In this document: piece by piece, positions 50,273 through 58,906 of the stretch | How the letters are laid out: each line of letters begins with the position of its first letter | How positions within the stretch are numbered: the stretch's first letter is position 1 | NCBI GenBank assembly: GCA_963704825.1 | Contig: CAVPHV010000012.1 | Location: forward strand, 1-64,000 | Reading direction: 5' to 3' | Source of the DNA: CAVPHV01 sp963704825 | GTDB taxonomy: Bacteria > Actinomycetota > Acidimicrobiia > Spongiisociales > UBA5794 | DNA: 64,000 bases | Position numbers and translations under genes: made by a program | The notes under the pieces: generated by a model | What the model was told of the DNA's origin: nothing | Databases searched by the model: none | What the model saw: the letters and a program-made list of their open reading frames with translations, nothing else

Positions 50273-51150
50273 GGCGTCCCGAAACCATGCCGGGCCAGAA
50301 TCGCCTGCCCGTCTGGCGAGCGGACAAAGGCCACAAAGGCGGCGGCGCCGTCCGGACTCGCCCCACCGGTTGTTGCGGCAATCGAATAGGCAGCCGTGAC
50401 ATTGGCGTTTGCGGGGATCTCAACGCCACTCACCGCATCGGAAGCCGCGACGTCGGTGACGTACACGATGCCGGCGTCGAGGTCGCCTGATTCGATCTTG
50501 GTGAGCAGCGCCCTCACGTTGGGTTCAAAAGTGTCGATCGCGGCGTTCACCCCGGCGTGGTCCAGAACGGCCAGGGCAACATCCCCGCACGGCACACCGG
50601 AGGCGCACAACCCGATCAGTAACTTCTCGTCGGCGAGGTCGGCGATACCGGTGATTCCCCCTGGATTGTCGAGCGGCACGGCAATCTGAAGTTGGTTCGT
50701 AGCGAAGACCTGCGGGGAGTCGGCGGCGCCGCCCCTCACCACGAGGTCCATGTTGGCGACGTCCGCCGAAGCAAAGACGTCGGCAGGCGCCCCCTCGAGG
50801 ATCTGTTCGCGCAAGACCGCACTGCCACCGAGGTTCAGAACCACATCGGCCCCGGGATTGGCGACCTCGAACGCCGTCGCGATCTCGGCAAAGGCATCGG
50901 TCAACGATGCCGCCGCCGATACGAGGATCACGCTTTCGGACGTCATCCTCTCGCTGCTGCATGCAGTGGGGATGAGAGCAAGAGTCAAGCAACCGACCAA
51001 CGCGACCCGCGGGAGCTGCCCCTTTCGCCTCCGGCCTCCGGCCGGAGCCACCCCCTCCACCGAATGCGGGGGAGAGCGCAACAAGAGACCCTCGCCCCCG
51101 CACCTCGGCGAGGCAACCCCAGAAACCCGCGTTCGGCGCGACCCATTCAC
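50269..51150 (-). CDS. modA: molybdate-binding lipoprotein ModA, 5' end altered by a repeat
   Basis: The mature part (VILVSAAASLTDAFAEIATA, GADVVLNLGGSAVLREQILE, GAPADVFASADVANMDLVV and LLTKIESGDLDAGIVYVTDV) is clearly ModA: the SAAASL and AGIVYVTD segments bind the oxyanion. A lipoprotein signal ALVGCLTLALIPTACS lies ~55 residues after the GTG 51150 that overlaps the regulator stop (GTGA). That is far too long for a signal n-region. The extra 5' part contains the dispersed GC palindrome (51034-51052); internal starts at GTG 51060 or 51051 would use residues from the repeat (GGRRRKGQLP) as the basic n-region. The true start is unresolved. Confidence 0.85.
   Translation of the reverse strand: MNGSRRTRVSGVASPRCGGEGLLLRSPPHSVEGVAPAGGRRRKGQLPRVALVGCLTLALIPTACSSERMTSESVILVSAAASLTDAFAEIATAFEVANPGADVVLNLGGSAVLREQILEGAPADVFASADVANMDLVVRGGAADSPQVFATNQLQIAVPLDNPGGITGIADLADEKLLIGLCASGVPCGDVALAVLDHAGVNAAIDTFEPNVRALLTKIESGDLDAGIVYVTDVAASDAVSGVEIPANANVTAAYSIAATTGGASPDGAAAFVAFVRSPDGQAILARHGFGTP
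51034..51052. repeat. dispersed GC palindromic element at the modA 5' end
   Basis: GCCTCCGGCCGGAGCCACC, 18/19 identical to the element inside recC (16186-16204). The core CTCCGGCCGGAG is a perfect 12-bp palindrome. It falls between the coupled GTG and the signal peptide of modA. Confidence 0.5.
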
Positions 51151-52148
51151 GCGATCCGGCTTCCGGAACCGGCGAGGTCGTAGCCCCCGATGCCTGCGAG
51201 CCGTGCCTGGAACGATCGGCCGACCATCACGTTGAGCGCCGCCGTCACGGCCCGCTCATTCAGCCAATCGGTCGACACCAACAGCTGGGCTTCGTGGACT
51301 TCGAGCGGATGGAAGGTTGCGCCGACCGCCAAGGCGGCTGGTTCAATCGTGACCGCCGGCACACCGGAGATCATGGCTCGGCGAGCGGCCTCTAGGTGGG
51401 TTCCGACCCGTGGCCCCGGCACGGGAAGGTGACCCGCTTCAACCGCTCCCTCGAAAGCTCGCTGCACCCCGGCGCCTTCCTCACGTTGCACGACCGGCAC
51501 CCGGCCGGAGAGGGCTTCCTGCCACCAGCCGGTTGCGGCGTCGCCGGGCCCGGCCAATCCCACCTGCCATCGAGCCACCCGATACCGGTCCACGGCGACG
51601 CCACGAGGTTCGACGAAAGGACGGCCGCGGGGCCCGTGCACGACGGCCGCGTGTACCCGGCCACCTTCCAATGCCGCGATGGCGGTGGCGCTCGAGCCCG
51701 CCGCGGCGACGGCTCCCATGCCGCCCTCCCGCAGCAACCGCTCCAAGACCTCGAGGCCCGGTTCGCAGCCGACGACTACCAAGCCCGGTGCGTGACGGCC
51801 AAACGAGCGCAGCACCCCGGCCTCGATCGTGCCGTCGGCGATGTCCCACCCTTGATCACCGATGCGCGCCGGTGACGTCACCAGCCGCTCCCCAACCTGC
51901 CCGATTCTCACGTACGTCCCGTCGGCGGCGATGGCGCCGCTGATCACGTCCACGGGAACAAGATCGGTCCCGAACAGATCCTCGACGGCGACACCAAGCG
52001 CCGCCGCCAGCGCCAACGCGGCGTCCACCCGAGGCAAGTGGCGCCCTGCTTCGACGGCGCCGATCGATTGGCGGCTCACCCCGGCTCGAACGGCCAACTG
52101 TGTCTGGGTGAGCCCGGCGGCCTCACGCAATGACTGCAATGACGACAT
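51147..52148 (-). CDS. XRE-type HTH regulator fused to a substrate-binding-like domain, mod operon
   Basis: 333 aa. The N-terminal XRE helix-turn-helix (LREAAGLTQTQLAVRAGVSR, QSIGAVEAGRHLPRVDAALA) is followed by a periplasmic-binding-protein-like domain (GLVVVGCEPGLEVLERLLRE, AAAGSSATAIAALEGGRVHA, AVVHGP, WQVGLAGPGDAATGWW, TDWLNERAVTAALNVMVG). It is the first gene of regulator-modABC and probably senses molybdate directly, replacing classical ModE; this architecture is known from actinobacterial mod operons. A TAGATT -10 lies 6 nt before its ATG (leaderless). Confidence 0.82.
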   Translation of the reverse strand: MSSLQSLREAAGLTQTQLAVRAGVSRQSIGAVEAGRHLPRVDAALALAAALGVAVEDLFGTDLVPVDVISGAIAADGTYVRIGQVGERLVTSPARIGDQGWDIADGTIEAGVLRSFGRHAPGLVVVGCEPGLEVLERLLREGGMGAVAAAGSSATAIAALEGGRVHAAVVHGPRGRPFVEPRGVAVDRYRVARWQVGLAGPGDAATGWWQEALSGRVPVVQREEGAGVQRAFEGAVEAGHLPVPGPRVGTHLEAARRAMISGVPAVTIEPAALAVGATFHPLEVHEAQLLVSTDWLNERAVTAALNVMVGRSFQARLAGIGGYDLAGSGSRIA

Positions 52149-52154
52149 GCCAGG

Positions 52155-52160
52155 AATCTA
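52155..52160 (-). promoter_or_regulatory. -10 box of the mod operon (leaderless)
   Basis: TAGATT on the minus strand, 6 nt before the ATG at 52148, in the 40-bp gap after the caspase-like gene. It gives the mod operon its own promoter. Confidence 0.4.
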
Positions 52161-52188
52161 GCGGTTCCGCCTGATTACTGTCGCCCCG

Positions 52189-54708
52189 TCAGTGTGAGTC
52201 GGTGCGCCACATCGTCCAGACCGAGGTTGGCTCCAGCGACGAAGCCACGACGTGGATCGCGGCGGACCACTCCGGGTACTCATCACCAAGCCGCGTCGTT
52301 CGAGCTGCCTCGACCGCCAACGGCACGCCCCACCGCAGCACGGGAACGGCGCCGGCGGCGGCGGCGCGTTCCAGACGCTCGAGCGTCTCGGAGCTGGTCG
52401 CCGCCTCACGACGCAGTTCGGCTGCATAGGCAAGCAACGACACATCCAGCAGAGGCCCAAGCCCCTCCAGGTTCGCCACAACAACGTCGAGATACTCAGG
52501 ATCGCCCGAGGCGTACACGGCATAGGCACCGGCCAGACCAACCAGGTAGTCGGACCATTTGAGATTGGTGAGCGCAACAGCTTGCTCGGTGGTCAGCACA
52601 TCGAGCCGCCCGGCCGAGAGGAGTAGATCCCAATCGGGCGACGGCGTCAGCGAGAGCGGCTCCGCTCGCGGATTCGCCGGGTCGGCGTTCACCGCGAGCG
52701 GGCCGAAGAAGCTGACGGGAAAGGACCAGTGCCCCGCACTGCCGACCACGGAGGTCCACGGCCCCCGGTCCCCCGGGCCCTCAACCGACCACACGGCGGG
52801 CAGGCCATCGCCATCACGAACCGCGGGCCGTTCGACAGGATCGGTCAGGCCGATACGAGACGTCATCACGGCGCGGTCGTCGATCACCCAGACTTCCGCA
52901 GCCCCACCCAAAGGCCGTTGCCGCATCGCCTCGACCAGACCAACCCGAAGCGGAGGAACCCCCACCGCCTCGGGCAACTGCACCACGGTCTCACCAACCG
53001 GCGGAATCCGAACCGTCGTGCTCCACGTCCCCCACGGCAGATCGAGCGAGACCGTCGCAGCCCCGGGGTCCAGGCCATACACGGGCTGTGCCTCGAGGCC
53101 GGCCGGCGACACCCTGAGCACCGGATCGGATTCCCAGGGACGACCTACCTCGACGACATCCTCTTCCGACAGAAGCCCGGCGAGCGCCTCGGCGGACCCG
53201 GCGAGCTCCAGCCGAAGTCCGGCAACCGCGACATTGGCGGGCGCCACGATCTGCACGTGGTAGCCCGGCGGAATGACCGCACGAACCTCGTCGGCGACCC
53301 GATTGACCAACCGCACGCCGGCTTCAAACGCGAACCCATCAATCGAAAACGTCGGGCCGTCTTCGTGAATCTGAACATCGATACCAGCATCATCGGAGAT
53401 CAGGCCGGCACCGGTATCGATCAACCCGGTGCGCTCCGCCACTGTGGCATAGTGAGCCGAGTTCATCTCGTAGGCAGGTGACCCGTCGCGCTCAACCAGC
53501 TTGACCCCGAACTCGACGGTACCGCTGTTGATCTCCACTCCAGGAGGAGCCGACCCCAGCCCGTCGCGGGGACCGAGCGCGATTGGTTGCCCCGCCGCCG
53601 CCACGAGCGTGACGACTTGGTCATCGTTGGCGACGAAGGATGCTCGATCGGGCGCCTGCCACTCGGTCTGGGCCGCCAGTTGGCAAGCGGCAACACCGCG
53701 CACCCCCGCCGGAAACACCACGGTCAGCGGGAAGGTGACTGGATCGCCGGGGATGGCCGGTTCGGTGTGAGTCCAATACGGCATCTCGTCGAGCCAGACC
53801 CTGACCCGCTCGGCATGCGGCGTGACGTCCTGCGGGGTGAGTTCAACTGTGATCGACTTCGACTCGGTGGCGGGCAGCGTGCAGAACGCAAAACCGGCCT
53901 CCGCTCCGGCTCGTCCGTGCCGGAAGTACTGGGGCTGCTGGGTAACGGACGGAACGAGCGCGGCGGCATCTCTCGCCACCTGGGGGATGACCTTGTCCAT
54001 CACCATCCGCACGTCGAGCCGGCGTTCACCGGAGCCGAAGTCGAAGTCGACGCCGTCGGGCAGCGGTGTGTCCGGGTCGATGGCGGCAAAAAGCCGGCGG
54101 GCGAATGCGCCGCGGCCGTCGATCTCGGCCGCCCGCTGGTCCTGGGACGCCGCGAAGCACTCGACCAACCCGTTGCCGGGCCGAGCGGTGTATCCGGTGA
54201 TGCTGGGGTGCATGGCCGCCTTGACGGTGGGGCGAGCCGTGTCGGCATACGGGTAATTGAGGCACCCGTCCATGACGAGCACCTGGTCACGGAAGCTCAT
54301 GGAGAGGAACAGCTCGCGGTACTCGTCGATCCCCAGGTTGACGTAGGCGCCGCCAACTCCCGCTTCCTGGGTCAGGAACAGCCTGCGGCTCTGGGGGTCG
54401 TACAGCCCGTGGCCGAAGAGGAATATGAACAACCGGCTCCCCTGCTCGCCACGCAACTGGGCAATCGACGACCAGATGGTCGGCTCACGGGCGTCAAGGT
54501 AGCTCAGCCCGAGGGCATCGATCGCGCCCCGCGAGGCGTCACTGGGGGACGCATGGAGAAAGATGTGCCCGTCGGGAACACCGAGCTTGCGGAGCCAGCC
54601 AATCGCTTCGCAGGCATCGGCAACCGGCCCCTCCAGGCTGCGCAATCCGGCATCGTCGTACTCATCGATGGCGACGATCAGCGCCCAGGTTGAAGGCCCA
54701 TCACGCAT
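52189..54708 (-). CDS. caspase-fold (peptidase C14-like) protease with large beta-rich C-terminal part
   Basis: 839 aa. N-terminal caspase domain: WALIVAIDEYDDAGLRSLEG (~8-27), SRLFIFLFGHGLYDPQSRRL with catalytic His100, FRDQVLVMDGCLNYPYADTA with catalytic Cys149, then ASQDQRAAEIDGRGAFARRL. Residues ~270-700 look like several beta domains (DPVTFPLTVVFPAGVRGVAA, FDFGSGERRLDVRM before them) without recognised names; ~710-839 is helical. No signal peptide. The ATG overlaps the hydrolase stop by 8 bp. Together with the CHAT protein and hydrolase this forms one operon. Probably a regulated protease; the target is unknown. Confidence 0.78.
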   Translation of the reverse strand: MRDGPSTWALIVAIDEYDDAGLRSLEGPVADACEAIGWLRKLGVPDGHIFLHASPSDASRGAIDALGLSYLDAREPTIWSSIAQLRGEQGSRLFIFLFGHGLYDPQSRRLFLTQEAGVGGAYVNLGIDEYRELFLSMSFRDQVLVMDGCLNYPYADTARPTVKAAMHPSITGYTARPGNGLVECFAASQDQRAAEIDGRGAFARRLFAAIDPDTPLPDGVDFDFGSGERRLDVRMVMDKVIPQVARDAAALVPSVTQQPQYFRHGRAGAEAGFAFCTLPATESKSITVELTPQDVTPHAERVRVWLDEMPYWTHTEPAIPGDPVTFPLTVVFPAGVRGVAACQLAAQTEWQAPDRASFVANDDQVVTLVAAAGQPIALGPRDGLGSAPPGVEINSGTVEFGVKLVERDGSPAYEMNSAHYATVAERTGLIDTGAGLISDDAGIDVQIHEDGPTFSIDGFAFEAGVRLVNRVADEVRAVIPPGYHVQIVAPANVAVAGLRLELAGSAEALAGLLSEEDVVEVGRPWESDPVLRVSPAGLEAQPVYGLDPGAATVSLDLPWGTWSTTVRIPPVGETVVQLPEAVGVPPLRVGLVEAMRQRPLGGAAEVWVIDDRAVMTSRIGLTDPVERPAVRDGDGLPAVWSVEGPGDRGPWTSVVGSAGHWSFPVSFFGPLAVNADPANPRAEPLSLTPSPDWDLLLSAGRLDVLTTEQAVALTNLKWSDYLVGLAGAYAVYASGDPEYLDVVVANLEGLGPLLDVSLLAYAAELRREAATSSETLERLERAAAAGAVPVLRWGVPLAVEAARTTRLGDEYPEWSAAIHVVASSLEPTSVWTMWRTDSH

Positions 54709-55919
54709 CCGGCCAACGCTCCTTGATCGCCTGATACGTGTGGTCATCGTGCCAGTACGCCGAGTGCGACTCGGGGAACGGCACCCCGGGGTCGGTCCCG
54801 ACATCCCAGATATCCGCCAGCCCGTCGAACACGCCCGTGGCGCGGAACGACAGGATGTCGTTGGGGTTGTAGATGTTGAGCCACGGCCGGAACGGCACAC
54901 CCCGCCCGCCGGGGCGGAGATGAGCGAGGGAATCTATGGCGTAGAACAGCGGGGACTGCGACCCGGCCGTCACCAGCAAGTCAACCTGCGGCGGCTCCGG
55001 ACCGCTCATCAGATCGACCAGGACGATCCCACCGAGGCTGTGCCCGACGGCGACCACAGGCCCCTCCAATCCGGCCATCTGTTCGGCAACGTAGCTGCGG
55101 ATGACTTCGCCTCGCTGCTGATAGAACAGAATGTCCCCGACGGTCGCGTTTGCCATCGACATGATCGAATTGCGCCGCCCGACGACAAAGTCCGATGCCT
55201 TCTGGTTGGCGAACCGGATGAATCGCTTCTTGACCCAATCGACCGGAGCAAAGGACCGGATCCCGTCACCGATCAGCGCCTTGGCCATGTCGTCTACGAG
55301 CTGGTCGCGGACTGCGCCGCTGAGAACCACGACCGGCTCGGTCCCGATGGGATCGGTCCTGTGCCGAGAGATGAGATCGGCGACGACGGCGCGGGCAATC
55401 GCCTCGGTGAGCGACGAATCGAGCGGGTCGCCCGCAGCCACGGCAGCCTCGCCGATTTCGGCCGAGGCCCTTACGTTGCCGATCGATGTCTGTGCGTCAT
55501 CGGTGCTGATGCCGGCGTAGGAGAGGTCGGGCAGCCGGCTCGCCATCGCGTCCATTGCGGTCACGATGAGCTGATCGGGACGCTGCTCGCCGACGACGAC
55601 GCCGCCCGCGGCGGTGGCTCCTTGGGCACCAAAGCCGGCGATGCGCAGTTCGGCGAGCGGGTCCTCACCGAGGATGGCCCACATCGCAACGGTCTCTTCC
55701 TGGGCGCTCGGGGTGTCGGTGGCGGCTCGAGTGGAGACCGAAGGCAGCGTGGCGTCGATGAGGTGGTCGCGAACACCAAGCTGGGGACCCCACGGCGGCG
55801 CGGTCACCGTCGCGGCTACCCCCGCTTTCGCAAGTCCCTCCTCAATCGCCGTCACCGATGCGTCGATGCCGCGCTCGGCGCACCCCCGTGCCGTGCACAA
55901 AGACAAAGGTTCCTGCCAT
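54701..55919 (-). CDS. GHSLGG alpha/beta hydrolase (lipase/PGAP1-like) with apparent frameshift
   Basis: The ATG at 55919 (GGAAA upstream) reads MAGTFVFVHGTGVR, the oxyanion-hole HGTG start of an alpha/beta hydrolase, then runs out of frame. Deleting one base near 55875-55880 gives HGTGVRERGIDASVTAIEEG, continuing in the long frame to 54701. Nucleophile elbow VVAVGHSLGGIVLVDLMSG (Ser codon about 55037-55039), acidic residue in NIYNPNDILSFRA, and catalytic His probably in ESHSAYWHDD. About 405 aa if restored. The frameshift could be genuine or a base-calling error. Middle gene of the CHAT-hydrolase-caspase operon; the substrate is unknown, perhaps lipids or acyl-proteins. Confidence 0.72.
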
Positions 55920-55943
55920 GGTTCGGTTTCCTTTCGTGTCGCA

Positions 55944-58514
55944 TCAATCAGCAAGTTCGGAGGTTGGCTCCAACGACGTTTCGGTCTCCCTGAGATCCAC
56001 GGCGATCGTGGCACCGGGAGGGGTGCCGAACCGAACCGTGGTTTCGCTCAGAGCCTGCAGGCGGTAGACAAAACCAAGCGGGTTGTTGTCCTCGACGAGG
56101 AGACTCCGACGCAGGTCGCGCAGGATGTGACCGATTTCGCCCCCTTCCGCAAGACCGGTGATGACCTGTTCGCCGAGCCGCCCCGCCAGCGGGTCCCACA
56201 GCGTGCACTCGGTGCTCACAATGCCCGACGCCCCGGCCTCGCGTAGTTCCTCGATCAAGCTGATCGGGTCGGTGATCGAGTAGTCGCCGGAACCGCAGCC
56301 GTTGATGAAGACCAGCGGGTGCTTGGCCCAATGCACCCCCAAAGCGTCAAAGGTGAGGCTACTGAGTAGCTCACCCCCGATCCCGATTCCAGGGACGCCG
56401 ACGCTGTCGTCCGAGGCGTGGTGAGCGTAGAAATACAGGAAGTCGATCTGCGAGGAATCGTCCCGGAGCACATCGAGTAGGCCGTCGAAGTCGGCGATTC
56501 TCCCGAGCCCTAGCCCCGCGAGCGTCCTTGCCTGGCGACCGGAGTCGCTCAGCCTGTCGTCGAAGTAGCCGACCGCTACGTCTCCATCGCCGGCCACCGG
56601 CGGAGCGAGGATGGCGGAATCCGTGACGACCCAGGGTTCCTCGAGGACGGCCCGGTAACCCCAGAAACCCGTCGGACACATCACCTCGTAGTCGTCGCGA
56701 TGGGGGCAATCGTCGATGGCGTGCCCGGGATAGTCAGGGCAGAGCCGATTCCGGCCGCTGTGGGGCAGGAAGGCGTGGTCGTACACGAGGTTCCACGGCA
56801 AGGTTGAATAGCCCAGACCGGCGCGGTGCTGGATGATCTGAACGGTCGCTTCCGCGGTCAGCGCGGCACCGACCGAGGCGGCGTCTCCTTTCGAGACGCT
56901 CCCGGATGGAAGAAGGGCCATGTGCATCTGCCGTCCTGCCTTGACCAGGGGAATGAGGAGGGCCTCTAGTTCCTCTCGTGTCACGTGGGGCCGTTTCCCG
57001 GGCCCGGCTTCGAGGGCCTGGCGGAACTGGACGCGAGTGTGTTGGGCTGCCTCCACCAACGCCGCCGGCTGCAGTTTGGAGTCGAAGGCGACCAGCAGCT
57101 CTCCCGCGGTGTTGCGAATGCGAGCGTCCACCGAGCCGTCGGCTTCTCGCTCGAGGATGATGAGCAGGTCGCGCGGTTGTCGGGCCTCGAGGTCGGCGGG
57201 TGTCAGGTCGGACGCAGAGAACACGGTGCGGGTGGCCTGACCCTCCGCGGCCAATGGCGCTCCCTCTGGTCCGACCACCGAGACTGCGATCCGCTCGGTC
57301 TGGAGCAGCTGACCCTTTGCTGTGACATCCACCGCAATCTCGCGGCGACCAGCCCGACGCGGCATCAACGGCAGCTCGAACGACAGGGGCGATTCGGCCA
57401 AACCGACATGAATGATGGGCGCAACGTCGATGCCGTCGGACCATGCCGACACCGCGACGGCCTGCTCCTCCGGGCGCTCGTCGTCCCCAGACCGCAGGCC
57501 GGGATTGAGCGTTATCTCGAAGCGGTACTCCTGCCCGGCGACAAGCCCGGAGTCGATGGGGACGCGGTGACCCTCAGTATCGAAGATCCGCGACTCGACG
57601 TGATCGGCGTGAATGCCGCCACCCGCAGGAATCGGAGGACCTGGGGCCGCGGGCACCGCTACCGGTGCCGGATCGGGTCTGCTGGGCTCGGTCGCTTCGG
57701 GCGACGGACGGCCGGGTCGCGCCCAGCGGCGCTTCAGCCTGAAGAGGCCCGCAAAACCGAGGAGCCCAAGGACCGAGGCGCCGAGCCCGTAGAGCCCGGT
57801 CAAGTTGGTGATCGGAGTAGCCACGAGCCGGATCCAGGCCACGCCGGCGCAGAAGGGTTGCGCGGTTCCCAAGTCGTCATCGAAGACTGCGACACCCAAT
57901 TCGATGATCCCCAGCGGGATGATCGGAGATGTGTAGTTCTCTCCCTGCACAACGAAGCCGGTGGGGCCTGATCCGTCGATGGTGAGGCTCGTGTCGATCC
58001 GTTCGTTACGCAGCCTTCGGGAAAGAAGCTGGGGCTCGTCGCTCAACCCACTGAGGTCCACCGACATCACCGAACGCACCACCACCGTGGCGAACCCCTC
58101 TCCAATCCCCGGCGCTTCGGCACGAAATACGATCTCCCGGGTTGTGTCGAGATCGATCACGAGCGGCGCATCGGGCGAGGTCGCAGAGAGCGGAACCGAA
58201 GTGTCGCCGATGGTGACGGTGACTTCGCACGACGCCTGAGCGGTCGCCGGAGGAACGACACCGAAGACCGCAACAGCCACGGTGACGCCGGCCACGCCAA
58301 AGGCGACCAGGCGATTGGCAACCCTGGGAAGGTCGATCAGCCCCAGCAGCGCCCCAAAGATGAGGCCAAGACCCGGCAAACCGAGAGCAACATCGGCGTC
58401 GACGTGCCCACCTTGGGTGAGGACGATCTGGGCACCGATGCCACTGAGCAGTCCGCTGCCGGCGCCGATGAGCACCAGGAGGAGGCGTCTCCCGAATCGA
58501 TTGGTCTCTCCCAT
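55944..58514 (-). CDS. membrane-anchored CHAT-domain protease
   Basis: 856 aa from ATG 58514. An N-terminal membrane part with three helices (LLLVLIGAGSGLLSGIGAQI; LGLIFGALLGLI; LVAFGVAGVTVAVAVFGVV) precedes an outside beta domain (~95-240) and a fourth helix (LYGLGASVLGLLGFAGLF). After a Pro-rich linker come beta segments (~300-430) and a C-terminal CHAT caspase-like domain: GYSTLPWNLVYDHAFL, FLYFYAHHASDDSVGVPGIG (His ~698), PLVFINGCGSGDYSITDPIS (Cys ~740), ASGIVSTECTLWD. The protease domain would face the cytoplasm if the four-helix topology is right. First gene of the operon. Confidence 0.78.
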   Translation of the reverse strand: MGETNRFGRRLLLVLIGAGSGLLSGIGAQIVLTQGGHVDADVALGLPGLGLIFGALLGLIDLPRVANRLVAFGVAGVTVAVAVFGVVPPATAQASCEVTVTIGDTSVPLSATSPDAPLVIDLDTTREIVFRAEAPGIGEGFATVVVRSVMSVDLSGLSDEPQLLSRRLRNERIDTSLTIDGSGPTGFVVQGENYTSPIIPLGIIELGVAVFDDDLGTAQPFCAGVAWIRLVATPITNLTGLYGLGASVLGLLGFAGLFRLKRRWARPGRPSPEATEPSRPDPAPVAVPAAPGPPIPAGGGIHADHVESRIFDTEGHRVPIDSGLVAGQEYRFEITLNPGLRSGDDERPEEQAVAVSAWSDGIDVAPIIHVGLAESPLSFELPLMPRRAGRREIAVDVTAKGQLLQTERIAVSVVGPEGAPLAAEGQATRTVFSASDLTPADLEARQPRDLLIILEREADGSVDARIRNTAGELLVAFDSKLQPAALVEAAQHTRVQFRQALEAGPGKRPHVTREELEALLIPLVKAGRQMHMALLPSGSVSKGDAASVGAALTAEATVQIIQHRAGLGYSTLPWNLVYDHAFLPHSGRNRLCPDYPGHAIDDCPHRDDYEVMCPTGFWGYRAVLEEPWVVTDSAILAPPVAGDGDVAVGYFDDRLSDSGRQARTLAGLGLGRIADFDGLLDVLRDDSSQIDFLYFYAHHASDDSVGVPGIGIGGELLSSLTFDALGVHWAKHPLVFINGCGSGDYSITDPISLIEELREAGASGIVSTECTLWDPLAGRLGEQVITGLAEGGEIGHILRDLRRSLLVEDNNPLGFVYRLQALSETTVRFGTPPGATIAVDLRETETSLEPTSELAD

Positions 58515-58651
58515 GCCGTGTCCCCGGGTCGGCTGCCGACCGCTTCGTGCGTCGTTGAACAGATGTCGCGCACGGCCGCCCAGATACACCGATCTGGATC
58601 ATTGCCCAGCCCCAATCTTACGCGGGGCCTTTGTGGGGTGGGCTCAATAAC

Positions 58652-58676
58652 GCGCCGCGCCGGCCCGGCGCGGCGC
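58652..58676. repeat. 12-bp GC palindrome
   Basis: GCGCCGCGCCGG-C-CCGGCGCGGCGC, perfect arms separated by one base. Could form a very stable hairpin just upstream of the CHAT operon. Confidence 0.55.
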
Positions 58677-58707
58677 CACGGTCAGCCGTTGCCCAGCCAG
58701 AGGCGAG

Positions 58708-58759
58708 CCCGTTCCGGCGTGGCTGCGGCGCGGTTTCTGGTACGTCAGCCACGCAAGAA
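58708..58759. repeat. hairpin repeat copy 2
   Basis: CCCGTTCCGGCGTGGCT, 22-nt loop with GCGGTTTCTGGTA, AGCCACGCAAGAA. Inner arms GCGTGGCT/AGCCACGC are perfect. Identical to copy 3 over about 52 bp, starting 72 bp before it. Confidence 0.7.
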
Positions 58760-58779
58760 GCGGACACCGTCACGGTCCT

Positions 58780-58835
58780 CCCGTTCCGGCGTGGCTGCGG
58801 CGCGGTTTCTGGTACGTCAGCCACGCAAGAACGGC
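58780..58835. repeat. hairpin repeat copy 3
   Basis: As copy 2, with the right end AGCCACGC-AA-GAACGG that restores outer pairing to CCGTTC: about 14 paired bases with a 2-nt internal mismatch and a 22-nt loop. Confidence 0.7.
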
Positions 58836-58906
58836 TTCCTTGCCGCCATGGCTCTGCGGTTCGGTCAAATGGTATCGCTCGGCCGATCGAGCGGGACCAC
58901 CGGGCG

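Noticed and set aside
53587..54693. 368-codon plus-strand ORF opposite the caspase-like gene
   Set aside because: Antisense shadow; composition (Arg/Gly/His-rich) and absence of motifs do not support a protein.
55944..58514. CHAT protein as part of a CRISPR type III-E (gRAMP/TPR-CHAT) system
   Set aside because: No CRISPR array, gRAMP or Cas1/Cas2 gene is present and the protein has membrane helices and beta domains rather than TPR repeats.
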